DNA of 64,000 bases from Longitalea arenae (GCF_016924755.1 NZ_JAFFJX010000002.1:124001-188000); one strand, 5' to 3'. Counted from the stretch's first letter, positions 33,811-42,822 are shown. Notes: a model not told the origin generated them from the letters alone. Translations and numbers: made by a program.

Positions 33811-34596
33811 ATGTATAAACTATTAACTACCTTATTCTGGCTTATCGCCATGCAGACCATTTCGGCACAGGTAAATGACCTATATGAAAAAAAAGAATTC
33901 ATCAGCGGTAACGATACGCTGCGTTACCGGGTGCTGTACCCCATCGACTATCAGGCTGATAAAAAGTATCCGCTGATCGTGTTCCTTCATGGTTCAGGCG
34001 AAAGAGGCAGCGATAATGAAGCGCAATTAAAACATGGCGGCAGGCTGTTTGCCGATTCCGCCAACCGCCGTAATTTCCCCGCCATTGTTATCTTTCCCCA
34101 ATGTCCGCAAAACGACTTCTGGTCACGGATCCGGAGAGAGCCTAATAAAAAAGATTCATTGGGAAGCTTCAGCTTTCCTTCTGAACAACCCATTGGCAGG
34201 AGCCTCGACCTGGTAAGCCGCCTGCTCGATTCGCTGGTGGCCAGCAAACTGGTGAAAACCAAAAAGATCTACCTGGGTGGTTTGTCGATGGGTGGTATGG
34301 GCACCTTTGAACTTTTATGGCGGAAGCCGAATTTCTTTGCGGCGGCCATTCCCATTTGCGGTGGCGGCGATCCGCAAAAAGTAACGGTATATGCGCGGAA
34401 ATTTCCCATCTGGCTATTCCATGGCGATAATGACCAGGCAGTACCGGTGGGTAACTCGCGGCTTATGTACAATGCGCTGAAAGCAGCCGGCGCAAAAGCA
34501 AAATACACGGAATACCCAGGTGTGGGCCACGATAGCTGGAATAACGCGTTTGCAGAACCCGAGCTTCTGCCCTGGCTGTTCAGGCAGAAAAAATAA
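33811..34596 (+). CDS. secreted esterase/peptidase-like alpha/beta hydrolase
   Basis: A 261-residue exported hydrolase (signal peptide 1-20, ending I-S-A-Q). It matches the dienelactone/PHB-depolymerase-like group sometimes called predicted peptidases: F-L-H-G-S-G-E-R-G oxyanion region, nucleophile in G-G-L-S-M-G-G-M-G, Asp in H-G-D-N-D-Q-A-V-P, His in G-V-G-H-D-S-W. Substrate not known; in Bacteroidota such enzymes often act as carbohydrate esterases. Monocistronic. Confidence 0.82.
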   Translation: MYKLLTTLFWLIAMQTISAQVNDLYEKKEFISGNDTLRYRVLYPIDYQADKKYPLIVFLHGSGERGSDNEAQLKHGGRLFADSANRRNFPAIVIFPQCPQNDFWSRIRREPNKKDSLGSFSFPSEQPIGRSLDLVSRLLDSLVASKLVKTKKIYLGGLSMGGMGTFELLWRKPNFFAAAIPICGGGDPQKVTVYARKFPIWLFHGDNDQAVPVGNSRLMYNALKAAGAKAKYTEYPGVGHDSWNNAFAEPELLPWLFRQKK

Positions 34597-34810
34597 TCTA
34601 ATTAAGTTCTACATATAGGCTACATGTCGCTTCAGGCGGACTGATCTTTATCCACTTACTTCACATTCACATTTTCTGTGAATAACATATGGCTGAAAGC
34701 AACTTTCAGCGTGATCCCCGTATTGCCCGAAATACATATTTGGAAATACGGCCAGAAATAGCTTACTTTATTATGTAGCACATAATCTGCATAATCTTAA
34801 AACTGATTGC

Positions 34811-36058
34811 ATGAAATCTAAACGATCTGCCTGCCTTAACCGGTCTATATCCGTATGGCCATTACTTTTACTGGTTCTTATCTTTGGCTGCCATAAAAAG
34901 GCACAGCCGGCCAAAGAGACCGATCAGAACCCGGACAACGAAAGAATAGCCACAACAGAAGCATCGCCTGTTCACACCAGCATGCGGCTTTTTGACGGAG
35001 GCAATGAAAGCATTTATCACTCTTTTCGTATTCCCTCGATCATCAAAACCAAAAACAATACGCTCATCGCTTTTGCGGAAGGCAGAAGATGGAACCCAGG
35101 TGATTACGGCGATATCAATGTCGTATTCAAAAGGTCCTTCAATAATGGCGCAAGCTGGACGGCTCTTGGTGAAGTGGCCGCCAGCGGAACGGGCACCTGG
35201 GGAAATCCTACAGCAGTATACGATGCCAACCTGGGCGAAAACGGTCGTCTATGGCTGTTTATGTGCTGGAATGATGGCGCTATCGACGAATGGAGCGATT
35301 TTGACAGCTGGGGCGATAGAAAGGTATATTCGTCCTTCAGCGATGATAATGGCACTACATGGTCAACTCCCAAAGATATGACCAGCACCCTGGTTCCCCC
35401 CAATTATAAATGGGATGCTGTAGGCCCGGGTATCGGTATAAGAACAGCCTACAGTCATGCAGGCCGGCTGATTGTTCCTGCACTGGGCAGAAATATTTAC
35501 AGCGATGACCATGGCGTTACCTGGAAGTATCAGCTTATTCCCGGCACCACCGATGAAAGCACTATCGTAGAACTGATGGATGGCCGTTTGTTGAGAAATG
35601 ACCGGCCCAATACAAGCGCATGGACAAGCGCCAAAAAAAGAAGAAAATCATTTGGCACTATTGAAGGCGGCTTTGAGGCGTTTGCGCCTGATAATGCCTT
35701 AACCGATCCCAAGTGTGAAGGTTCAATGATACGGTACAATACCGATGCACCTGCAAGAATAATGTTTCTGAATCCAAATGATATTGATCAACGCTGCAAT
35801 ATGACCGTGCGCATCAGTTACGACGAAGGATTAACATGGGCAAGAAGCAGGGCTATTTTTGACTGGAATACCTGCGATTATGCAAATATTACCGTTGCAA
35901 AAGGTGGTTACTCCTGCATGGTAAAAACGGCCGACTACTGTGTGGGCGCATTAATTGAGATCAATGAAAATGTTCACAGCAGCAGCACCAGTAATAAATC
36001 CATAGAATTCCATAAGTTCAATCTACCCTGGATATTGAATGGTAATACCGAACCGTAA
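34811..36058 (+). CDS. exo-alpha-sialidase (BNR-repeat lipoprotein)
   Basis: A 415-residue surface or periplasmic lipoprotein (lipobox I-F-G-C, Cys27) that cleaves terminal sialic acids. The F-R-I-P motif at 72-75 supplies one of the arginines that hold the carboxylate. Four Asp-box repeats (S-x-D/N-x-G-x-x-W) are visible, the first at 109-116 and others with D-D-N-G-T-T-W, D-D-H-G-V-T-W and D-E-G-L-T-W, as in the six-bladed sialidase fold. No sialic-acid catabolism genes lie nearby. Confidence 0.85.
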   Translation: MKSKRSACLNRSISVWPLLLLVLIFGCHKKAQPAKETDQNPDNERIATTEASPVHTSMRLFDGGNESIYHSFRIPSIIKTKNNTLIAFAEGRRWNPGDYGDINVVFKRSFNNGASWTALGEVAASGTGTWGNPTAVYDANLGENGRLWLFMCWNDGAIDEWSDFDSWGDRKVYSSFSDDNGTTWSTPKDMTSTLVPPNYKWDAVGPGIGIRTAYSHAGRLIVPALGRNIYSDDHGVTWKYQLIPGTTDESTIVELMDGRLLRNDRPNTSAWTSAKKRRKSFGTIEGGFEAFAPDNALTDPKCEGSMIRYNTDAPARIMFLNPNDIDQRCNMTVRISYDEGLTWARSRAIFDWNTCDYANITVAKGGYSCMVKTADYCVGALIEINENVHSSSTSNKSIEFHKFNLPWILNGNTEP

Positions 36059-36084
36059 TTCCTCCAGCCGCCTGAAGGGGGTTC

Positions 36085-37224
36085 TTACAAGCGGGTCTGC
36101 AACCTGGTTACCATCTCATTCTTCCAACTGATAAAATCGCCTTGCAGAATGCGCCTGCGTGCCTCACGCACCAGCCATAAGTAAAAGGCCAGATTGTGTA
36201 CGCTGGCGATGGTGAGTCCTAGGATCTCCTTTGATTTTACCAGATGCCGCAGGTAGGCTTTGTTGTAGTAATTGCTGATGTGGCAATCGATGCCATCATC
36301 GATGGGTGAGAAATCGTGCTCCCATTTTTTATTGTCGATATTGATCACGCCCTGCGAAGTGAACAGCATGGCATTGCGGCCATTGCGGGTAGGCATCACG
36401 CAGTCGAACATATCCACGCCCAGCGCAATACATTCCAGGATGTTCCAGGGAGTACCCACCCCCATCAGGTAGCGGGGTTTATGCGCTGGCAGGTTGTCAC
36501 AGCACAAACCGCAGAGATCGTACAACATATCATCGGGTTCTCCCACGCTCAGTCCGCCGATCGCATTGCCGGTAGCGTCTTTGGAAGCAATGTATTCGCA
36601 GGAGGCTTTGCGCAGATCGGTATAGGTGCTGCCCTGTACAATGGGGAACAGGTTCTGGGTATAACCGTATTTATCGGGCGTTTCATTGAAACGTTTAAAG
36701 CAACGGTCGAGCCAGCGATGGGTAAGGTGCATTGACTTTTCGGCATATTTATAATCGCTGGGATAGGGCGGACATTCATCAAATGCCATGATGATATCGG
36801 CGCCGATATTCCGTTGTATATCCATCACCGATTCGGGTGTAAACAAATGGCGGGAGCCATCAATATGCGACTGGAACAATACGCCCTCCTCACTGATCTT
36901 GCGGGTGCCGGCCAGGGAAAAGACCTGGTAGCCGCCGCTGTCGGTGAGTATGGGCCTGTCCCACCCTTTAAAGCGGTGTAAACCTCCTGCCTTTTGCAGC
37001 ACATCGGTACCGGGGCGAAGGTATAAATGATAGGTATTGCCCAGGATGATCTTGGCATTGACCTCTTCTTTCAACTGCTGTTGGGAAACCGCTTTCACAC
37101 TGCCTACTGTTCCCACAGGCATAAAGATGGGCGTTGGTATTTCACCGTGGTCGGTGACAATATGTCCGGCCCGGGCTTTAGACTGGTTATCGGTATGCTG
37201 TAAGGTGAATTGTAAAGCGGCCAT
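36085..37224 (-). CDS. tgt: queuine/preQ1 tRNA-ribosyltransferase
   Basis: A 379-residue TGT that exchanges the wobble guanine for a queuosine precursor in GUN-anticodon tRNAs. G-G-Y-Q-V-F-S-L, the catalytic-region M-A-F-D-E-C and the nucleophile region M-F-D-C-V-M-P-T-R are present. Two of the three zinc-ligand cysteines of the classical C-x-C-x2-C motif are missing: the site reads I312-D-C314-H-I-S317, with His343 kept. The start at 37224 is chosen because the upstream frame to 37515 only translates a 21-bp simple repeat (G-N-R-Q-L-A-I). Confidence 0.92.
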   Translation of the reverse strand: MAALQFTLQHTDNQSKARAGHIVTDHGEIPTPIFMPVGTVGSVKAVSQQQLKEEVNAKIILGNTYHLYLRPGTDVLQKAGGLHRFKGWDRPILTDSGGYQVFSLAGTRKISEEGVLFQSHIDGSRHLFTPESVMDIQRNIGADIIMAFDECPPYPSDYKYAEKSMHLTHRWLDRCFKRFNETPDKYGYTQNLFPIVQGSTYTDLRKASCEYIASKDATGNAIGGLSVGEPDDMLYDLCGLCCDNLPAHKPRYLMGVGTPWNILECIALGVDMFDCVMPTRNGRNAMLFTSQGVINIDNKKWEHDFSPIDDGIDCHISNYYNKAYLRHLVKSKEILGLTIASVHNLAFYLWLVREARRRILQGDFISWKNEMVTRLQTRL

Positions 37225-37253
37225 TGTTTTTGAAATTGGGCGCAAAGATAATC

Positions 37254-37453
37254 CGTTCCCGGTTACCAGTTTGCCGGTTACTGGTCGGGTTACCAGTCGC
37301 CGGTTAGCAGTGGCCGGTTGCCGGTTGCCAATTGCCAATTGCCGATTGCCGGTTGCCATTTGCCGGTTGCCGATTGCCAATTGCCGGTTGCCGATTGCCA
37401 ATTGCCGGTTGCCGATTGCCAATTGCCGATTGCCGGGTGTCGGTTTGCCGGGG
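37254..37453. repeat. tandem repeat array TTGCCGGTTGCCGATTGCCAA
   Basis: The 21-bp unit CCGGTTGCCGATTGCCAATTG occurs three times without change at 37363-37425, flanked by variants built from GGTTACC, GGTTGCC, AATTGCC and GATTGCC. Because 21 is a multiple of three, the array stays open in frame and falsely extends tgt. It lies upstream of tgt and of the divergent glycosyltransferase gene. Confidence 0.92.
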
Positions 37454-37654
37454 CTACATTCCCTGCAACCTGAAACCAGGAACCTGCAACCCGTAATCCT
37501 TAACTGTTTCACCATTAATTTGGGTCATCGTACGCACCGTTAATTTCCCCATGGCTGTTGATTTCTATGGGTACAACTTGAAATTAAAAACTGATTAGTT
37601 TATCCTATTTTCGTGCAAAACCTTCACGGAACCGTGCCTAAATTAATTTCTCTT

Positions 37655-38794
37655 ATGGGCGAGATATCAACGTTTTTCATTACCTGGTGGCCTTGGATCC
37701 TGTTCTCTTTATTTTGCCTGGTTACGCTGATCCAGTTAATTTATTACATCGTTTTTTTCAGGCGCGTGGCATTTTTTAAACCCACTGTGAAAGAAAAGTC
37801 GCAAACACATCCCGTGAGCATCATTGTTTGCGCCCGTGATGAAGCCAATAATCTCACCCGCTATTTGCCCGGCGTGTTGGTGCAAACCTACCCTACTACC
37901 CATGAATTAATCGTCGTAAATCATAACAGCCAGGATGAGACCCGCTACCTGCTCGATGAATTTAAAAAGACCTTTAAGAACCTGCAGGCCATCAACCTCG
38001 AGCAGGAAGCATTGGGCATACCCGGAAAAAAATATCCGCTTTCCATTGGCATTAAAGAAGCCAAACACGAAATATTATTACTTACCGATGCCGACTGTGT
38101 TCCTGCATCCGAATTCTGGTTACAGAAAATGCAGGATGCCTATCATGACGGTGTGGAGATCGTACTCGGCTATGGCGCTTATAACAAAAAGCCCGGCATC
38201 CTGAATAAACTCATCCGCTTCGAAACCTTTCATTCAGCCCTGCAGTACATGTCTTTTGCGTTGGCCGGACTACCGTACATGGGTGTGGGAAGAAACCTTT
38301 CCTACAAGCGGGAATTGTTCTTTCGCACCAAAGGTTTCTCTTCTATTAACCATGTAGCCAGCGGAGATGATGACCTGTTCATTAACCAGGTAGCCACCAA
38401 ACACAATGTGAACGTGGTGCTTGATCCCGATGCCTTCACTTTATCGGAGCCCAAACGCCGTTTCGGCGACTGGATAAGGCAGAAGAACCGCCACTACAGC
38501 ACTGGTAAATTCTATAAACCGGTTCATAAATTCCTGTTAGGATTATACTCCACTTCCCACTTTTTACTGTACCCTCTTTTTGCATTGTGCCTCGTGTTCT
38601 TCGACTGGCGTTTGACATTGGCTGTATTCGGCCTCCGCTTCATCTGGCAGGCCGTGGTATATTTCAATGCCATGAAAAAGATGAATGAAAAAGATCTTTT
38701 TTTCTGGTGGTGGATTTTAGATATCTGGATGTTCATACATTATTTCATCTTTGCTCCTTCATTATGGAGAAAGCCCAACAAAAACTGGAACTGA
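37655..38794 (+). CDS. family 2 glycosyltransferase, membrane-bound
   Basis: A 379-residue inner-membrane glycosyltransferase. One N-terminal transmembrane helix (about 8-32), then a GT-A domain with V-S-I-I-V-C-A-R-D-E-A, the metal-binding L-T-D-A-D-C, G-D-D-D-L-F and a Q-x-x-R-x-x-like R-Q-K-N-R-H-Y motif, and hydrophobic segments at the C-terminus. Probably transfers a sugar to a lipid or surface polymer; the acceptor is unknown. ATG 37655 is the best start; TATTTTCG, close to the -7 element, lies upstream. Overlaps rsmG by 31 bases. Confidence 0.88.
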   Translation: MGEISTFFITWWPWILFSLFCLVTLIQLIYYIVFFRRVAFFKPTVKEKSQTHPVSIIVCARDEANNLTRYLPGVLVQTYPTTHELIVVNHNSQDETRYLLDEFKKTFKNLQAINLEQEALGIPGKKYPLSIGIKEAKHEILLLTDADCVPASEFWLQKMQDAYHDGVEIVLGYGAYNKKPGILNKLIRFETFHSALQYMSFALAGLPYMGVGRNLSYKRELFFRTKGFSSINHVASGDDDLFINQVATKHNVNVVLDPDAFTLSEPKRRFGDWIRQKNRHYSTGKFYKPVHKFLLGLYSTSHFLLYPLFALCLVFFDWRLTLAVFGLRFIWQAVVYFNAMKKMNEKDLFFWWWILDIWMFIHYFIFAPSLWRKPNKNWN

Positions 38795-39414
38795 TCACTA
38801 AGTATTTCAGTGATTTCACCCCTGCCCAGCTGCAACAGCTTGCTGCCCTCGAGGGGTTGTACAGCGACTGGAACAGCAAGATCAACGTTATTTCGCGCAA
38901 AGACTTCGACAGCCTGTACGAGAAGCATGTACTGCATTCTTTGGCCATTGCCACTGCATTTGAATTTGCTGCCGGTTCAACCATTGTTGACCTGGGTACC
39001 GGCGGCGGTTTTCCCGGTATTCCCCTGGCTATCTTTTTTCCGGAAGTCAGATTTCACCTGGTCGATAGCATTGGCAAGAAGATAAAAGTAGTGAACGCGG
39101 TAGCCGAAGCACTGGAACTGAAGAATGTAACTACCGCCCATAGCCGCATAGAGGATGTGAAGGACAAAAAGTTCGACTTTGTTGTATCAAGGGCGGTAGC
39201 GCCCCTGAAAGACCTGTGGAAATGGTCGAAACCGCTGTTAAAGAAGCCGGCTCCCAACAGCACCAATCAAAAACCAGGGCTCATTTGCCTGAAAGGTGGC
39301 GACCTGAGCACCGAGATCGCCGAAAGCGGTTGCAGACCGCGCGTTATGGAAGTGTTTGAGATCTTTGGGGAAGAATACTTTAAGGATAAGTATCTGCTAT
39401 ACGTACCGGTTTAG
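38764..39414 (+). CDS. rsmG: 16S rRNA (guanine527-N7)-methyltransferase
   Basis: A 216-residue RsmG, which uses SAM to methylate G527 of 16S rRNA; its loss gives low-level streptomycin resistance in other bacteria. SAM-binding V-D-L-G-T-G-G-G-F-P-G-I-P is unmistakable; V-D-S-I-G-K-K and V-V-S-R-A-V-A follow as in the family. The N-terminus W-N-S-K-I-N-V-I-S-R matches RsmG. Starts inside the end of the glycosyltransferase gene, so translation is likely coupled. Confidence 0.95.
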   Translation: MEKAQQKLELITKYFSDFTPAQLQQLAALEGLYSDWNSKINVISRKDFDSLYEKHVLHSLAIATAFEFAAGSTIVDLGTGGGFPGIPLAIFFPEVRFHLVDSIGKKIKVVNAVAEALELKNVTTAHSRIEDVKDKKFDFVVSRAVAPLKDLWKWSKPLLKKPAPNSTNQKPGLICLKGGDLSTEIAESGCRPRVMEVFEIFGEEYFKDKYLLYVPV

Positions 39415-39490
39415 CCTTCCTGTAAGGGGGGTGTGTAAAACTACCTATAAGTGGTATTTTACGTTTCGGCAAAAAAAGGAACTTTGTACC

Positions 39491-40135
39491 ATGATGGATA
39501 TTACTGTATGTATCGTAGATGATACGAAAGATATTCGGTCTGCCCTGGAACAGATCGTAACTATGTCGGAAGGATACCGGTTATTGGGTAGTTGTGCCAC
39601 GGCAGAAGAAGCACTGGTAAGGATCCCCGATTGGAAACCGAATATTGTGCTGATGGACATAAACTTAGGCGAAGGGGAAAGCGGGATTGATGTAGTGCGG
39701 CAGCTGAAAGCTGAATATGCCGATATCCTCTTTATGATGTGTACGGTGTACGAAGATGACGAAAAGATCTTCGAAGCATTGAGTGCCGGCGCCAGTGGAT
39801 ACATTCTTAAGAAAACAGCTCCCCATAAATTACTGGAAGCGATCAGGGAACTACAGGAAGGCGGTGCGCCTATGAGCAGCCAGATCGCCCGCAAGGTCGT
39901 TGCTGCTTTTCAAACCAAAACAGCAGGCGCTGAAGCCGCTGAAAACTCACTCAGCGTTCTATCTAACCGTGAAAAAGAGATCCTCGAATTGCTTGCTAAA
40001 GGCATGCTGTATAAAGAAATAGCAGCCAGTTTGTTCATCAGTCAGGAAACCGTTCGCAAACACGTGTATCACATCTACGAAAAATTACATGTTAATAACC
40101 GCGTTGAGGCCATTAACAAGTTCTTTGGCCGTTAG
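39491..40135 (+). CDS. NarL/FixJ-type response regulator without adjacent kinase
   Basis: A 214-residue regulator. Receiver domain with acidic pair Asp10-Asp11 and phospho-acceptor Asp56 in V-L-M-D-I-N, Lys in Y-I-L-K-K-T. LuxR-type HTH in the last 65 residues (L-S-N-R-E-K-E-I-L-E-L-L-A-K-G, Q-E-T-V-R-K-H-V). ATG 39491 is chosen because GAACTTTG (7 of 8 to the -7 element) ends only four bases earlier and the longer frame overlaps rsmG. No histidine kinase gene is next to it. Confidence 0.9.
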   Translation: MMDITVCIVDDTKDIRSALEQIVTMSEGYRLLGSCATAEEALVRIPDWKPNIVLMDINLGEGESGIDVVRQLKAEYADILFMMCTVYEDDEKIFEALSAGASGYILKKTAPHKLLEAIRELQEGGAPMSSQIARKVVAAFQTKTAGAEAAENSLSVLSNREKEILELLAKGMLYKEIAASLFISQETVRKHVYHIYEKLHVNNRVEAINKFFGR

Positions 40136-40185
40136 GAAAGTGAGCAGCGGCGGGTGCAACCAGGCAAAATTACCCACTAAGTAGT

Positions 40186-40217
40186 ATTGTTTTAATTATA
40201 ATACGATCCTAGCTTTG
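40186..40217 (+). promoter_or_regulatory. promoter of a candidate small RNA
   Basis: ATTG (40186-40189), 20 bases, TAGCTTTG (40210-40217): a full -7 match and 3 of 4 at -33 with ideal spacing. No reading frame of useful size follows before the terminator. Confidence 0.55.
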
Positions 40218-40222
40218 CATCT

Positions 40223-40327
40223 GGTTGTCACATCAAATACTTATATGCCATTTTACCTTCCCTGTGCTCTGTTTCAATAACCTTATTAGATAAGGGAAGC
40301 CATTCATTAAGTTGAATGGCTTTTTTT
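40223..40327 (+). ncRNA. candidate small intergenic RNA
   Basis: The segment between the promoter at 40186-40217 and a strong terminator would give an RNA of about 105 bases. The only start codon gives an 11-codon frame (40243-40278, M-P-F-Y-L-P-C-A-L-F-Q), which could be a leader peptide or chance. The nearest gene downstream on this strand is far away, so this is not a 5' leader. No known RNA family recognised. Confidence 0.4.
40297..40327 (+). terminator. intrinsic terminator of the candidate small RNA
   Basis: AAGCCATTCA pairs perfectly with TGAATGGCTT around loop TTAAGT and runs into seven T. It lies 160 bases after the response-regulator stop, so it may also end that transcript. Confidence 0.88.
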
Positions 40328-40379
40328 ATTTATAACGGAATTCGAAGATTGAGAGCCTCCGTTGTAACACGATAATTAT

Positions 40380-40580
40380 AATTAGCTGATGTGCTGATTT
40401 GCTAATGTGCTAATGGAAAACACGATATCTAACAATTAGCTTATGTGCTGATTTGCTAATCTGCTAATGGAAAACACGATATTTAACAATTAGCTGATGT
40501 GCTGATTTGCAAATGTGCTTATGAAAACGCAAAGGTTGTATTTCATTAGCTAATCAGCACATTAGCAAATCAGCACATTA
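40380..40580. repeat. 54-bp tandem repeat and inverted GCTAATGTGCTGATTT array
   Basis: The unit ATTAGCTGATGTGCTGATTTGCTAATGTGCTAATGGAAAACACGATAT... starts at 40381, 40435 and 40489 (period 54), the last copy degenerate. From 40540 to 40580 the same words run in reverse (TTAGCTAATCAGCACATTAGCAAATCAGCACATTAG), so the RNA would form a long hairpin. Lies between the convergent response-regulator and M1-peptidase genes. Confidence 0.9.
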
Positions 40581-40586
40581 GTATCC

Positions 40587-42608
40587 CTACCAGGGAATAT
40601 CCAGTTTATTATTCTTTCTGTCTATATCTGCCAGCCGCATGGAAGGATCGATCTCGATGACCTTCAGGTCTGTAAGCTTGCGGTCGATCTCAAAAGTATA
40701 CTGGGGATGCGTCCATTTCCAGGGCTCATATACATTCCGCGGTATAGCAGCGTCTTCAACCGGCTTCGCGCCAAACATCAGATACATGGGCACATAGGCC
40801 ATCAGTTTGCTGCCATCTTTAAAGGTGATCAATACATCCATCGGCATGGGCATATTACCCAGTCGCCTTAGCCTGATCTTTGATTTACCATGTTCTTCCC
40901 ATAAACTATCGATACCGTAATCGATGGTCTTGGTGGTGTTCACAAAATACTCGCGGTACCAGTCCAGCTTAATATCACTCGTCTTTTCAGCTACGCGGAT
41001 AAAGTCGTTCACATTCGGATGTTTAAAACGCCATTGGTTATAGTAATTCAGCAGGATCTTGTCCCGCACCGGTGCGCCTACGATATAACCCAGCTGCTCC
41101 ATGAACACCTCTCCTTTGGAATAGGAGGCAATACTATAGGCCAGATTGGTCTCAAAATGATCGGCATGTGTGGTGAGCGGTTCTTCGAGCCTGCTGGCCA
41201 CCAGTCCGAAATAGTTATCATACGCATCCTCATGCGGATTGGCAGTTCCCACGTAAGACCTGCTGGTAGTGAGTGAATCAACAAGTACTTTTTTACGTGG
41301 ACCGGTTCCAACGGCACTTTGTTCAGCCAGCTGACCCGAGACGGTCTGGTAATAATTGGTCACCAGCGTGGAGGCATAACTGGTAAATCCTTCATCCATC
41401 CATGCATACTGCGATTCATTGGTGCCCAGCATCATCTGGTACCAGCTGTGCATCCATTCATGGATGGCGGTGCTTATACTGGGGCCCACCAGCAGGGTAC
41501 CCATTGGATATTCCATTCCCCCATCGCCCCCATGGATGAACGTATATTGCTTGTAGGGGTAAGCGCCGAATTTCTTTTCAATGTATGGTAGTACGATCAC
41601 CGCCATATCGGCTACGCGTTTCCATTGCTCCTGGAAGTCTTTGATATAGTTTTCTGCCGTACCATATTTCTTCTTATTGTCATCGGTCATTCCTTCGAAC
41701 ACCTTGCGCAAATGAGCGGCATCGTTGTTGTAGATGACATGTATGACCGGACCGCCGGATATTGTACGCGTCAAATGCGCATAATCAGGATCGGCTGCCC
41801 ACATAAAGTCATGCACGTTAGGTGCTACAAAACGCCAGGTAAGTGTTGAGCCGGCCGGTTTGGCTACTTTTGCGCCTGCCTCTTCATAACCGAAGCCAAT
41901 CTGGTTGGCATTTTGCAAATAGCCGGTACCGCCGATCAAATAGTTCTTGTCGATGGTAATGTTCACTTCATAGTCGCCCCAGACACCGTAGAACTCGCGG
42001 GCCACATAAGGCGTAGGATGCCAGCCTTCATAATCGTATTCACACATCTTCGGATACCACTGGCTCATGGAATACCGCACGCCGGTTTGCGGATTATCAC
42101 GGCCGCTGCGGCGGATCTGCAAAGGCACCTGCGCTTCAAAATCCATCTCAAATACCACTTTGGCTTTGGGCAGAATGGGTTGGGTGAGCGGCACTTCCAG
42201 GATTGTTTCCTGGGTGTTGAACTTCTGCGCCACACCATTCATTTTTAAAGAAAGCACTTTCTGATAGCCGATCTCATCTTCTTTCAGGTATAAAATTCGG
42301 TCACGCACCCGGCCATCCCAGTCGGCCCGGTTATTGATCTTTTTCTGTCCCAGTACCCGGCTCCGGTTATCCATCATGCTGTTGGGCTGAAAGGCATTCC
42401 AGTATAAATGATAGAATACTTTTTTCAGGGTATCAGGTGAGTTATTGGTGTATTCCAACCGCTGTTTGCCGGTAAACCGGTTCGTGGTCACATTCATGGC
42501 AACATCCATCGTATATTTTACCCGCTGTTGCCACCTGTCGGGCTGGCCCCATGCCACCAGAAAGAGGAGGGTACAAGTGCAAAGAGTATAAAACCTTTTT
42601 CGCATCAT
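40587..42608 (-). CDS. secreted M1-family zinc metallopeptidase
   Basis: A 673-residue exported aminopeptidase-like protein (signal about 1-21, ending A-W-G-Q). The zinc site is complete: H383-E-W-M-H387, then Glu406 18 residues later in W-M-D-E-G-F. The substrate-anchoring G-G-M-E-Y motif (363-367) precedes it as in M1 enzymes (classically G-x-M-E-N). Acts on peptides outside the cytoplasm. Two adjacent ATGs give ambiguous starts (42608 or 42605). Confidence 0.92.
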   Translation of the reverse strand: MMRKRFYTLCTCTLLFLVAWGQPDRWQQRVKYTMDVAMNVTTNRFTGKQRLEYTNNSPDTLKKVFYHLYWNAFQPNSMMDNRSRVLGQKKINNRADWDGRVRDRILYLKEDEIGYQKVLSLKMNGVAQKFNTQETILEVPLTQPILPKAKVVFEMDFEAQVPLQIRRSGRDNPQTGVRYSMSQWYPKMCEYDYEGWHPTPYVAREFYGVWGDYEVNITIDKNYLIGGTGYLQNANQIGFGYEEAGAKVAKPAGSTLTWRFVAPNVHDFMWAADPDYAHLTRTISGGPVIHVIYNNDAAHLRKVFEGMTDDNKKKYGTAENYIKDFQEQWKRVADMAVIVLPYIEKKFGAYPYKQYTFIHGGDGGMEYPMGTLLVGPSISTAIHEWMHSWYQMMLGTNESQYAWMDEGFTSYASTLVTNYYQTVSGQLAEQSAVGTGPRKKVLVDSLTTSRSYVGTANPHEDAYDNYFGLVASRLEEPLTTHADHFETNLAYSIASYSKGEVFMEQLGYIVGAPVRDKILLNYYNQWRFKHPNVNDFIRVAEKTSDIKLDWYREYFVNTTKTIDYGIDSLWEEHGKSKIRLRRLGNMPMPMDVLITFKDGSKLMAYVPMYLMFGAKPVEDAAIPRNVYEPWKWTHPQYTFEIDRKLTDLKVIEIDPSMRLADIDRKNNKLDIPW

Positions 42609-42756
42609 TCCTGTAGTTTATATTAAAATAGTTTTCCGGTGCGGAAGGTAGGCAAAAAAGAAAAATTACAAACAGTTATAAGTTATAACCGGTTAATACG
42701 ATAAGCGTTTGGCAGCTTTCTGCATGAATAGGGCCCGGCCGCAGTATAAAACAAAA

Positions 42757-42783
42757 GATCCCCCCGGAAAAACCGAAAGGATC
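42757..42783 (-). terminator. intrinsic terminator after the PepSY-like gene
   Basis: On the minus strand GATCCTTTCGG pairs with CCGGGGGGATC (G-T pairs included) around loop TTTTT and runs into TTTTGTTTT, 40 bases beyond the stop codon. Confidence 0.8.
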
Positions 42784-42822
42784 CATGATATATGTGGAGT
42801 TATTGATTAAAAGGTGAATCGC

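Noticed and set aside
37225-37515. N-terminal extension of tgt reading G-N-R-Q-L-A-I repeats
   Set aside because: It translates a 21-bp intergenic tandem repeat; known Tgt proteins begin at the position of ATG 37224.
40380-40580. CRISPR array
   Set aside because: Units are tandem with no unique spacers, and no cas gene is present in the window. The same holds for the array at 37254.
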